Source of the DNA: Anoxybacter fermentans
GTDB taxonomy: Bacteria > Bacillota > Halanaerobiia > DY22613
DNA: 64,000 nt
Direction of reading: 5' to 3'
NCBI RefSeq assembly: GCF_003991135.1
Contig: NZ_CP016379.1
Location: 496,001-560,000 of the forward strand
Of this stretch, positions 43,328 to 52,162 are shown piece after piece; the first letter of the stretch is position 1, and every line of letters starts with the position of its first letter. A model generated the notes under the pieces. It did not search any database, was not told the origin of the DNA, and was given only the letters and a program-made list of their open reading frames with translations. Both the position numbers and the translations under genes were made by a program.

Positions 43328-44455
43328 ATGAAGATTCAAGGGATTGCAAAACCGATTGTAGAACGAATGGTAGAACGGAGTAATGAGTTAGGTCAGGGGC
43401 GCGGTGTTGGAGCTATTGGTCTTATCAATGAAGATGGATATATAACAGCATGTTCTGAGATTGTTGATGGAGGGATTTCCGGTATCCCTTTCCGCCAGCT
43501 TCTTTCTAAGTTGGTTAATATGGACGGTCGCTCTCTTTTAGAAGGAATTAATCAGCTTGCTGATAATATTGCTCTTCTTTTTACGAGCCCGGGATCAACC
43601 GGAGTCATTGTGAGTACAGGTGCTATCAATTTATTTGATGTTCCTGTAGTTAATATAGGAATAAAGAGCGAAAAGATAATGGGAATAGGTATCCTTTATC
43701 CGAAAAAGCATTTTTTTGATCTGGCTACCCGTTCAGAGCAGGTGCAGATAGATATTCTGGGTGCTAAGAGCATGGAAGAAGAGCGGCAATTGATGAAAGC
43801 TTCTACCGAATTGAGGTTGGAGTATCTTGATATATCAGAAGAACTTCCAATGGTTGAAATGGAGGAGTCCAATTTTAATATTAATACCAGGGAATGGAAG
43901 CTTAAACGACTCCAGATTAACTCTATCGATAAAGCTTTTGTTGATGCTCTGGTAGCCAAATCTTCCAGTATAGAGCAGGGTCGGGAAGTTGCAGCTATGG
44001 GACTTGTAGATGAAAATGGACATGTTGTTCAGAAAGGTGAGATTGTTGTAGGTGGTATGGGTTATGTTCCTTCCCGGCTTTTAGCTTCCAGTTATACTGA
44101 TATTAGCGGTAAATCTTTGCGTAGAGTCTATACTGAACAGATACCAGACAATGCTGTAATAGTTCATACCCATCCAGGTGGTACAGGAGTTATGCATATG
44201 GGTGATGCCATGGCTGGCCCGGGGACATGGGGCAGACCTATTATTGCTATTGGACACAATCAACATGGAGAAGTAAGAGGTGCTACTGTAATCGAGTTAG
44301 ATCCAAGAGTTGCAGAATTAGCAGATGAATATGAAGAAGTTGGGCAAAAATTCTTTCTGGCTAAAACTCCGCAGGAGGAAGCTGAAATCCGGAAGAAAAG
44401 ATTTGCCATAGCTCAGGAATATACTGACCTTTGTAAACCGATTGAAATCAAATGA
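43328..44455 (+). CDS. Tandem JAMM/MPN-like domain protein with one degenerate half
   Basis: This 375 aa protein is built from two homologous halves (about 10-110 and 197-312). Both contain GLxxExG, a GGxxGxP block and a PGxTGV segment. In the second half the segment reads [17 protein letters not shown]: His280, His282 and Asp293 fit the HxH-x10-D zinc pattern of JAMM peptidases, with Glu238 (KGEIVVGG) as possible catalytic glutamate. The motif's usual serine is His290. The first half has TSPGSTGVI and lacks the ligands. It may be a zinc hydrolase with a pseudo-domain. It sits between smc and ftsY. Substrate unknown. Confidence 0.55.
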
Positions 44456-44482
44456 GAAATAAGTTAGATGGGGAGGATAAAA

Positions 44483-45481
44483 ATGTTAAGAAAGTTTTTT
44501 GGAAAAAACGAGACTGAACCTGTTGAAGAGGTTATGGAGGGTGAAGTAAAGGTTAAGGAAGAGAATAAGAAAGTGGGCTTTTTTGCACGGTTAAAAGAGG
44601 GTTTATCTAAAACCAGAAAAGGTTTTATCGATAAAGTGGAAACTCTCTTTACCGGAAGGGCTATTGATGATGAGTTTTTTGAAGAGTTAGAAGAGATTCT
44701 CATCCAGGCCGATGTAGGAGTTAAGACAACTATGAAACTGGTTGATGATCTCCGGGATATTGTGGATGAGAGACGAATTAAAGATACTGGAGAACTTAGG
44801 AGTATCTTTAAAGAAGAGATTGAAAAATTACTGGGTGAGCCTTCTCCTCTGGAATTTAAAGAAGGTCTTAATATTTTGATGGTTGTGGGAGTAAACGGGG
44901 TTGGTAAAACTACTACTATAGCCAAGATTGCTGATCGTTTAAAAAGAGAGGGTAAAAAGATTTTACTGGCTGCTGGAGATACTTTCAGGGCTGCAGCTAT
45001 TGACCAGTTGAAGGTCTGGGGAAATCGGGTTGGTGTTGATGTAATTGCCCACTCTGAAGGTGCCGATGCCGGGGCAGTTGTATTTGATGCTATTCATGCT
45101 GCTCAATCCAGGGGAGTGGACTTACTGATTGTAGATACTGCTGGCCGGCTTCATACCCAGAAAAATTTGATGGAAGAGTTAAAAAAAGTGCGCCGTGTTA
45201 TCGATAAAGAAGCAAATGATGCCTATGTTCAGGTTCTTCAGGTGGTTGATGCTACTACTGGTCAAAATGCCATCAATCAGGTAAAGCTCTTTAATGAAGC
45301 TGTTAAAGTGGATGGAATTGTTCTTACCAAACTGGATGGAACTGCCAAAGGCGGTATTGTTATTGCTATTAAAGATGAACTGGATATACCCATTAAGTTG
45401 ATTGGGGTAGGAGAAAAGGCGGAAGATTTGCAGGACTTTAATCCAAAAGATTTTATCGCAGCACTTTTTGCAGAGGAATAA
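44483..45481 (+). CDS. ftsY: Signal recognition particle receptor FtsY
   Basis: This 332 aa SRP receptor GTPase has a short acidic A domain (residues 1-40), an N domain ([37 protein letters not shown]), and a G domain with G1 [33 protein letters not shown] and [10 protein letters not shown]. It docks SRP-bound ribosomes at the membrane and pairs with Ffh encoded at 54493-55827. ATG 44483 is six bases after GGGAGG; ATG 44468 precedes that site. Confidence 0.98.
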   Translation: MLRKFFGKNETEPVEEVMEGEVKVKEENKKVGFFARLKEGLSKTRKGFIDKVETLFTGRAIDDEFFEELEEILIQADVGVKTTMKLVDDLRDIVDERRIKDTGELRSIFKEEIEKLLGEPSPLEFKEGLNILMVVGVNGVGKTTTIAKIADRLKREGKKILLAAGDTFRAAAIDQLKVWGNRVGVDVIAHSEGADAGAVVFDAIHAAQSRGVDLLIVDTAGRLHTQKNLMEELKKVRRVIDKEANDAYVQVLQVVDATTGQNAINQVKLFNEAVKVDGIVLTKLDGTAKGGIVIAIKDELDIPIKLIGVGEKAEDLQDFNPKDFIAALFAEE

Positions 45482-45490
45482 GATGCAATT

Positions 45491-45521
45491 AATCTCCCCA
45501 TAAATAAGGGGAGTTCTTTTT
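45491..45521 (+). terminator. Terminator after ftsY
   Basis: AATCTCCCC pairs with GGGGAGTT over ATAAATA and is followed by CTTTTTT. It separates the housekeeping block from the accessory island that follows. Confidence 0.88.
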
Positions 45522-45538
45522 TCTAAAATATCTGGCAT

Positions 45539-45724
45539 GATCATACTGCAAAAAGCTAATTTTTCGCTTTAAAAGAAATTTTTCGAACCATCTAAAGCTC
45601 GATTTCAGTGACTTGATTAGCTCATCACCTCCTGTGATGAGGCCTTATTTCGACTGAAATCTCGCTAAGATGGTTTGGTGAAAAATTTCTATGTCGCTCA
45701 AAATTAGCTTTTTGCAGTTTAATC
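45539..45724 (+). repeat. Foldback MITE-like element, copy D (about 186 bp)
   Basis: The element runs from GATCATACTGCAAAAAGC to GCTTTTTGCAGTTTAATC. Like copy E, it carries the internal deletion joining CGATTTCAGTGA to CTTGATTAGCTCATC, so D and E form a subfamily. Its right end supplies the stop codon of the IS1380-type transposase remnant on the minus strand (TGA at 45725-45723). No flanking duplication is visible. Confidence 0.9.
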
Positions 45725-46540
45725 ATACGTAAGATAGCTTTTGATAAATCTCCTTAAAAACTAAAAACCATGGACTATGATGCCCAAATGAAAGTTTATA
45801 TTGTCGAGCATGGTAAACCAAACGACATGCTAAATAATAAATCAAATTATGAATGACTGTTCTAATACGTCTGCGTTGGGCTTTTTTACGTAAAGGAGTT
45901 TTCGTAGAACAAACCATCATTTGCCCTATTATACGCAATATATTATAAGCCAGTACACCAGGATGTAAAACCAAATTGTTGGTAGCAAATTTACCACTCG
46001 GCAGTCTTTCCAGATCTAAATCTGTTTTTATCTCACTATGAAATTGCTCACTGGTACCATGTTTTTCATAAAGTTCGATAATAACTTTTGGCTCATCGGG
46101 TAGACTTGTCCAGTATGTGTCTACTTCGATTTTGGGCATTAGTAAAGTTTGCCCGTCTGGTAGTATTGTTTCTTCTGTAACTTTATAAATAAGTCGAATT
46201 TGATGATTAACTTCATCATTTTCTGTCTTTTCTTTAAATTCAACTTTCTGAGAACCTAAATAAACTATTTTGCCTTCACGCTTTTTTATCATAGTTCCAT
46301 TTTGTTGAGCAATGGCATACCATGTTTCAGGTTTTTCTCTACGCATGTTGCGTTTTATGATAAAGTCAGCTTTAGTTTCAGAACTTAAACAAATTATTCT
46401 GTTTTCAATGCTGTCATAGCCCGAATCCATGTGGACCAGTAGAGGTAGTGAAGTGACTTTTTTGGCATGGTGAATGGCATTAGCTAGAAATTCAGCAGTA
46501 CCATTTTGAGAGTGATCCTTAAAGATATAGGAGTAATTGG
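45723..46540 (-). pseudogene. IS1380-family transposase remnant
   Basis: The open frame from 46430 continues upstream in frame to about 46540 (YIFKDHSQNGTAEFLANAIH, HMDSGYDS), but no start codon or N-terminal domain is present. The remaining 270 residues carry the DDE-type block YEKHGTSEQFHSEIKTDLDL, ERLPSGKFATNN and LAYNILRIIG. IS1380 transposases are usually about 430-480 aa, so roughly the first 170-200 residues are deleted. The stop codon is provided by the foldback element. The 320 bases upstream (46541-46865) hold no gene; part may be the element's former leader. Confidence 0.8.
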
Positions 46541-46880
46541 CGCTTTAACCTTTATATTCTTACAATAACGAAGAGTTATTTTTCGTTCCTTTTAAGTTTT
46601 GAAATGCCAGCTGGTTTTTTTCTTGTCTGAAAGTCAGCAAGAAAATCTCCACTTTTTTATAACTTAACCGCACAATAGAATTGTATAACAATTATACCTA
46701 TCCCAAAAAATATGGCTAATTTGGCAGGATTTTTAACAAAATGGGAGAATATTTAATGATGAAAAATAAGAAAATTAATATCAATTTTTGAAGGCCACAG
46801 CATCTATGCATTTTACCCATGAGGAGACTGTGAGCCTTTAAAAAACATAGTGGGAAGTGAGAAGAGTGGAGATTATTAAA

Positions 46881-46976
46881 ATGAGCCAAGAGGCAATGAA
46901 AATTGCAAAAAACTACTATCAAGTAAAATTCATTAATGTTCGTAGTATAAAGTATTTTATGTGTAGGGCCATGTAA
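46881..46976 (+). CDS. Tiny ORF upstream of radical SAM genes, possible peptide precursor
   Basis: The 31-codon ORF begins ATG 46881 (MSQEAMKIAKNYYQVKF) and ends IKYFMCRAM before TAA 46974-46976. GTG 46866 in frame would give 36 residues. It is basic, with one cysteine four residues from the end. A hairpin terminator follows 10 bases later, and the radical SAM/SPASM remnants begin about 75 bases further on. RiPP precursors modified by such enzymes are short and sit just upstream. There is no homology evidence and the ribosome site (GTGGAG) is mediocre. Confidence 0.3.
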   Translation: MSQEAMKIAKNYYQVKFINVRSIKYFMCRAM

Positions 46977-46985
46977 ATAAAGGGA

Positions 46986-47024
46986 GGGAATCAGAGCTTT
47001 TCTACTCTGATTCCCGTTTTATCA
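46986..47024 (+). terminator. Hairpin terminator between the tiny ORF and the radical SAM remnant
   Basis: GGGAATCAGAG pairs exactly with CTCTGATTCCC over an eight-base loop and is followed by GTTTTATC. Terminators between precursor and maturase genes are common in RiPP operons. Confidence 0.8.
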
Positions 47025-47049
47025 TTTACAAAATGGGAGTTATTATATA

Positions 47050-48399
47050 AAGACATCAGAACAGATTTTTGTTATTGATTTAGCACTAGGCTGGAAGGGT
47101 TTGTATTCTCCCTTTGAACATAAAGTTGTTTTTATTAAGAAACAGGATTGGGCTTTAATCAAGTATGGGTACTATCACGAGGTAGATAAAGATTTATTTG
47201 ATTATCTAGTTCAAATAATGTCGTGGAGGAGGGTTTTGAAGAAAAGTGGCTACGAGAACAAAATGTTTCTCCAAACATTGCTTTTAATTGGATGTATTTA
47301 GTATTGACTACAGAGTGTAATCTGCTGTGCAAATATTGTGCTGTTCTCGGGAATAAAAAACCATCAAACCATCACAAAAAATGGATGGATATAGAAATTG
47401 GAAAAGCCGCTGTTAGGTTTTATGCCAAACATTTACAAGAAACCTAACCTCTAGTAGCACAGATAACCTTTTATGGAGGAGAACCCTTTTTTAAATCAGG
47501 ATTAAATGTTTAAACTTATTCCCCAGCTTAGAGAAATAAGATATCCTAATATGACATATCCTCTGGAAATAGGTGTTATTACTAACGGATATCTTTATAA
47601 CCCTGAGTTTACAGAATTATTCAATCAATATTCTGTAGATATTGTGGTATCTATTGACAGAAAAAAGAATACCATGATTTAGCCCGCGTCACTACGGACG
47701 GAAAAGGAACTTATGAGAAAGTTGTAGACCACTATAAAAAATATCGGGATGCGGGTCTATCTGTTTGTATTTCTAGTACATTAGGAAAACACAATTTTTC
47801 TGACCTTCTAAAGATAGCAGAATTTTTTGTCAAAGAATTAGGTGATAACGAGGTAGTAGAATTTCAAGTATCCTGCTAACTTCCAGAAGGTAATCCATTA
47901 TGTGTGATTACGAAAAAACTATCAAAATATAAAATATCTGATGAAAGCTACTGAAGTCTTATATAAATATAATGTTGTTAAAGGGACAAGCTGTCAAAGA
48001 CTACAAAATTTCGTATTAGGGAAATTCCGTTTAAGGGATTGTAAATCATCTGGAATTCAACTAGTAGTAGTCCCTGATGGAATGTTAGGACCTTGCCATA
48101 GTTTGGTTGGTTTCCTTGAATATTATCAAGGCAATATTGCTGATCCAAATTGTGATCTAACTCAATTTGATAATTTTAGAGAATGGGCCAAGCGTTATCC
48201 ATTAAATATGACATTATATACCAAATGTCCATTTATTTCATTATGTGGTGGTTGTATTTATAATAGCTATATAACAAGCAATTCTATTTGGAATGAAGAT
48301 CCCCAAATCTGCACTTATATGTGTTCTTTGGTTAAATGGATTTTGCACGACTTATGGAAAAAGAGGGGTATGTCAGAAAAATACGGAAGTATAGAATAA
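47050..48399 (+). pseudogene. Radical SAM/SPASM peptide maturase, multiply frameshifted
   Basis: This is a decayed paralogue of the gene at 48413-49765. The translated pieces align along its whole length: FVIDLALGWKG, then YSPFEHKVVFIKKQDW, then TTECNLLCKYCAVLG with the CxxxCxxC cluster motif, QITFYGGEP, RVTTDGKGTYEKVV, and a SPASM end (PDGMLGPCHS, CPFISLCGG). Single-base deletions occur near 47100 and near 47210, stop codons after 47440 and in the middle, and the apparent start codon is lost. The last 152 codons (47941-48399) are still open. It is non-functional as a whole. Confidence 0.88.
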
Positions 48400-48412
48400 G
48401 GGGGGATAATAA

Positions 48413-49765
48413 ATGCGTTTGTCTAAACAACTTTATGTAATAGATCTTGCTTCTGGTTGGAAAGGAATTTATAGTCCTTTTGGGCATAAAGTTGTCTTTT
48501 TGGATGATAAGAATTAGGAATTATTAACACAAAATAGACTTCAGGATGTAGAAAATGATGTTATTGAGTTTTTACGGAAAAACAATATTCTGGTGAAAGA
48601 GAATTTTGAAAAGGAATGGTTAGAAAATAATTGTCCGCAAACAAAAGTTACATTCGATACAATGTATTTAGTTACCACTATGGATTGTAATCTTGCATGT
48701 AAATACTGTGTGGTTTTGGGCAATGAAAATTATTCGACAAAACGAATAAATACTATGGAGATAGAAACTGGAATTGCAGCACTAAACTTATTTAAAAAAC
48801 AACTAGCGAAAACCCAACCCGAGAATTGTCGAATAACATTTTACGGTGGAGAGCCTTTACTAAATCAAAAATTATTGTTTGCCCTTATCCCAAAAATTAG
48901 AGAGATAACTTATCCAAATATGAGTAATCCTATAGAAATAGTAATCATTACCAATGGATATTTATATAATCCAGAATTGACGGAATTATGTAAGAAACAT
49001 AATGTTGATATAGCCATTTCAATTGATGGGAAAAGGGAGCATCATGATATGACTAGGGTTACTAGCAAAACGCTACAGGGAACTTTTGACCAGGTTATTA
49101 AAAATTTGAAGAAATATCAAGAGAGTGGTTTGAATATCGGAATTACGACGACTATTGGTCAACATAATTATAAATCTCTTCCAGAAATTGGGGAGTATTT
49201 TGTCAAAGAATTAGGTATAAAGTTTATCGAATTTCAATTACCGTGTTTAGTTCCCAATGATAATAATCCATACTGGGTTTCAACAGAAGAATTTGTCCAA
49301 AAACTTATGGAAACATATGATCTCCTTCAATCTTATGATGCTATTGAAGGCACTACCTATAGACGGATTAAAGACTTTGCTAGAGGGAAAATAAGATTTA
49401 CAGATTGTGGGGCAGCAGGGAGTCAATTGGTAATTGCTCCAGATGGGATGATGGGACCATGTCACAGTTTTGTAGGTTCAAGGACATTTTTTGAAGGTAA
49501 TGTTAAAGATAAAAACTGTGATCCTTCTGAAATGGATAATTTTATAGAATGGGCGAAACGTATTCCATTAAATATGGAAATATGTATAGACTGTCCTTTT
49601 ATTTCGCTCTGTGGAGGAGGATGCATATATAATAGCTATATAGCGTCAGGAACAATTTGGAACAAAGATCCTCAGATGTGTTCATATATTAAGGGTATGG
49701 TTGATTGGATACTGAAAGATTTGTGGAAAAAGACAGGAATGTCAGAAAAATACGGTATTAGTTAA
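48413..49765 (+). pseudogene. Radical SAM/SPASM peptide maturase with in-frame TAG at codon 35
   Basis: From ATG 48413 (after GGGGGATAA) the frame reads RLSKQLYVIDLASGWKGIYS. TAG at 48515-48517 interrupts it at the position where the sister copy has Trp (KKQDWAL against DDKN-stop-EL), so TGG has probably mutated to TAG. The frame then continues for 415 codons: the radical SAM motif CNLACKYC, TFYGGEPLL, IIITNG-like, and a SPASM domain with CGAAGSQLVIAPDGMMGPCHS and CPFISLCGGGC. GTG 48593 could restart translation and give 390 aa. It resembles sulfatase-maturase-type peptide-modifying enzymes. If TAG is read through, the gene is intact. Confidence 0.75.
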
Positions 49766-49793
49766 GAATCTATATGAAGGGTGTGAGATTTAT

Positions 49794-51071
49794 ATGCCAG
49801 AAATAGCACTCAAATTGAAAAGTGACAAGTTTTCATTACTTAAAAATCGTAATTTCTTATTACTTTATTTTGGAGGAATTGTATCATGGTTAGGAAACAG
49901 CATTTATTACATTGCATTAAGTTGGCATGTACTTGAAAAATATGGTTCGGGATTTGTTCTTGGTACAGTATTGATGTTTGGTTCTTTGCCAGGGATTGTC
50001 TTTGGGCCCTTTAGCGGTGTAATTGTAGACAGATTCGATCGACGAAATATGGTTGTTTTGATGGATATTATCCGGGGTGTTGTTATTTTAGTAATGACCT
50101 ACCTCTTATTTGTGGATAAACTATCTTATATGTTATTAGTAGCAGGTACTGTTATAATTTCAATTTCCGAATCGTTTTTTGATCCTGCTGTTTCTGCATT
50201 ACTGCCGAATTTAGTCGAAAATGATGAGTTAATGCAAGCAAATTCATTGAAAAACCTTGCTAGTAACCTTACCAGTATAACAGGTCTGGCTTTAGGTGGA
50301 ATTTTAATTGGTTTTATAGGAGTTACTGGGGTATTTTTGCTTAATGGAATCTCTTTTTTAATATCAGCAGTATCGGAAATTTTTATTAAAGTTTCTAAAA
50401 CAGAAGAAGAGGAAGATATCAATTCTTATAAAAACTCTTTCTTAAATGAGTTTGTTTTTGGATTAAAGTTTATTTTTACAAATAAATTTTTATTATCTCT
50501 GTGCATGGCGGTAATCTTCTTGAATTTCTTTTTTATTGGTTCTATAGGTGTGGCTTTGCCATTTATTGTTAAAGAGGTAATGGGATTGGGGGAAGTACAA
50601 TTTGGAATTATTGAAAGTGTTTTCCCCGCTGGAGGAATGTTAGGTGCTTTAGTAATCACTTTGTTACCAAAAACCAATAAATATTCCAAACTTGTTATAG
50701 GCGGTCTTTTGTCCCATGGTTTACTTTTATTTTTTATTGGAATTATTGTTAAGCCATCAATAATTGTCTTTTTTACAGTAAATATAGCTTTTTGGGCAAT
50801 GGCAGGGCTAATATTCTTAATGGGTATAGCTAATGCATTCCTTAATGTTCCGATGATAACCTTATTTCAAAAGATAGTTCCAGATGAGGTTAGGGGAAGA
50901 TTTTTCGGTTTCTTTTCAACATTTACTCAGGGCTTAGTGCCTGTTGCATATTTCATTTCAGGAATTTTATTGGATGTATTTTCTCCTTATATACTTATTA
51001 TTATAGGAAGTTTAGCTATAACAATTCTAAGTTTAAAAATGAGTAGGATTGAAGGTTTTAAAAATATATAA
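49794..51071 (+). CDS. MFS transporter (EntS/macrolide-efflux type)
   Basis: This 425 aa protein has 12 predicted membrane helices. The first reads FLLLYFGGIVSWLGNSIYYI, the intracellular loop is GVIVDRFDRRN, and a central cytoplasmic loop (SKTEEEEDINSYKNS) separates the halves. This subgroup (MFS_3) exports siderophores, macrolides and other small compounds. It follows the radical SAM gene by 28 bases with no terminator, so it may export the modified peptide or confer self-protection. Unlike its neighbours it is intact. Confidence 0.88.
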   Translation: MPEIALKLKSDKFSLLKNRNFLLLYFGGIVSWLGNSIYYIALSWHVLEKYGSGFVLGTVLMFGSLPGIVFGPFSGVIVDRFDRRNMVVLMDIIRGVVILVMTYLLFVDKLSYMLLVAGTVIISISESFFDPAVSALLPNLVENDELMQANSLKNLASNLTSITGLALGGILIGFIGVTGVFLLNGISFLISAVSEIFIKVSKTEEEEDINSYKNSFLNEFVFGLKFIFTNKFLLSLCMAVIFLNFFFIGSIGVALPFIVKEVMGLGEVQFGIIESVFPAGGMLGALVITLLPKTNKYSKLVIGGLLSHGLLLFFIGIIVKPSIIVFFTVNIAFWAMAGLIFLMGIANAFLNVPMITLFQKIVPDEVRGRFFGFFSTFTQGLVPVAYFISGILLDVFSPYILIIIGSLAITILSLKMSRIEGFKNI

Positions 51072-51108
51072 TACTGCAAATCAAACTATTTTCTATTTTC
51101 AATAGCAC

Positions 51109-51292
51109 GGTTAAACAGCAAAAAGCTAATTTTTCACTTAAGAGAAATTTTTCGAACCATCTAAAGCTCGATTTCAGTGACTTGATTATCTCATCAATCC
51201 TCAGATGAGGCTTTATTTCGACTGAAATCTCGCTAAGATGGTTTAGTGAAAAATTTCTATGTCGCTCAAAATTAGCTTTTTGCAGTATAATC
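51109..51292 (+). repeat. Foldback MITE-like element, copy E (about 184 bp)
   Basis: The left end is GGTTAAACAGCAAAAAGC and the right end GCTTTTTGCAGTATAATCC. It shares the copy D deletion (CGATTTCAGTGACTTGATT). The tips are mutated and no duplication is seen. With copy D it brackets the radical SAM/MFS island. It accounts for most of the 51072-51386 gap. Confidence 0.88.
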
Positions 51293-51386
51293 CTGGCATA
51301 AATTATATAATTTTAAGGGGGGTATATGGTGAACAATTTTTCTGAAAAAGTTAATTTTATCTGGAGTATAGCATAGTGAAATTTAA

Positions 51387-51677
51387 CGGATTGGGGAGAT
51401 ACCGGAACATTTGGAGATTAAAAGGATAAAATATACAACTTATGTTAAGGGGAGAATAGGATGGCATGGATTACATTCAGCTGAATTTATTGAGGAAGGA
51501 CCATATTTAGTTATGGGAATAGATTTTGTAAATAGAATTATTAATTGGGAAATCTGTTATCATATAAGTATGAAAATATTTGAGGAAGCTCCTGAAATAC
51601 AGTTAAAAGAAAATGATTTGCTTATTACAAAGGACGGCACTCCAGGAAAAATTGCGCTTGTTGTTAATAAACCTTAA
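51387..51677 (+). pseudogene. Fragment of type I restriction specificity subunit (hsdS)
   Basis: The open frame after the stop at 51384-51386 reads RIGEIPEHLEIKRIKYTTYV, the classic HsdS start of a target-recognition domain (WIGEIPEHW...). It then continues GRIGWHGL, FVNRIINWEICYHIS and PEIQLKENDLLITKDGTPGKIALV. It ends at TAA after about 96 codons, where a full HsdS has about 400. There is no start codon; upstream is frameshifted. It is a dead half-domain from a type I system. Confidence 0.85.
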
Positions 51678-51740
51678 AATATACCCCAAAAAAGGGGGGT
51701 GGCAAGTTTTAAATAAAAAAATTAGTAATATCAAGGGGTT

Positions 51741-51974
51741 ATGGTCAAAAACTTAAAAAAACTTTTGACAATACGCTTTAGAGAAAGGTGGGCCAGATAT
51801 GAAAAATCCGTTGTGGTAGAAGAGTTAATTATAAATGGAACCCATTATGTTCGTGAAGAGGTTAAAAGTACTCTGTATGAAGCGAAAAAATTAATGGGTT
51901 TAACGGGAGTCTGGAACCGAATTCGTCGAAGAGTTGAAAGATATCAAAAATCTAAAACCCCTAAGGAGGCATGA
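51741..51974 (+). CDS. Small basic hypothetical protein
   Basis: This 77 aa ORF of unknown function begins VKNLKKLLTIRFRERWARYEK, contains VREEVKSTLYEAKKLMG, and ends in a strongly basic helix (RIRRRVERYQKSKTP). It is predicted helical and may bind nucleic acid or membrane. AAGGGG lies very close to the ATG. The next ORF starts just beyond its stop behind AAGGAGG, so the two look like a small operon inside the decayed restriction region. The family is not recognised. Confidence 0.45.
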   Translation: MVKNLKKLLTIRFRERWARYEKSVVVEELIINGTHYVREEVKSTLYEAKKLMGLTGVWNRIRRRVERYQKSKTPKEA

Positions 51975-51976
51975 TT

Positions 51977-52162
51977 ATGAGGGAATTTTATTTTTGGGGT
52001 TACGGTTTTGCAACAGGTTTGTTTGGTGGAGTTGTTATTACCGGGCTGTTAGGGAATGGGAAATATTCTATAATTTTAGGCGGGATATGTCTTGTAATTA
52101 TTACTTTAATCCAGCTGTACCGAATTGGGAAAAAGATAAAGGCTCTCCGTCAAATGTTGTGA
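51977..52162 (+). CDS. Small membrane protein, C-terminus replaced by IS insertion
   Basis: The start is ATG 51977, eight bases after AAGGAGG. Two hydrophobic helices (FYFWGYGFATGLFGGVVITG and SIILGGICLVIITLIQLY) are followed by a basic end. ISL3 copy 2 begins at 52141, so the last seven codons (ALRQML and stop) come from the IS. Removing the IS and one copy of AAGATAAA restores an original end of RIGKKINKDEVWK and stop. Function unknown; the altered protein is probably still made. Confidence 0.55.
   Translation: MREFYFWGYGFATGLFGGVVITGLLGNGKYSIILGGICLVIITLIQLYRIGKKIKALRQML

Noticed and set aside
46716-46922. Minus-strand ORF of 68 aa between the IS1380 remnant and the radical SAM remnant.
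   Set aside because: No ribosome site, biased Leu/Phe/Ile composition from A+T-rich DNA, no recognisable motif.
48413-48520. TAG codon as evidence of pyrrolysine coding.
   Set aside because: The position aligns with Trp of the sister copy, one base from TGG, in a decaying region; no pyl genes are in the window. Kept only as a test to run.
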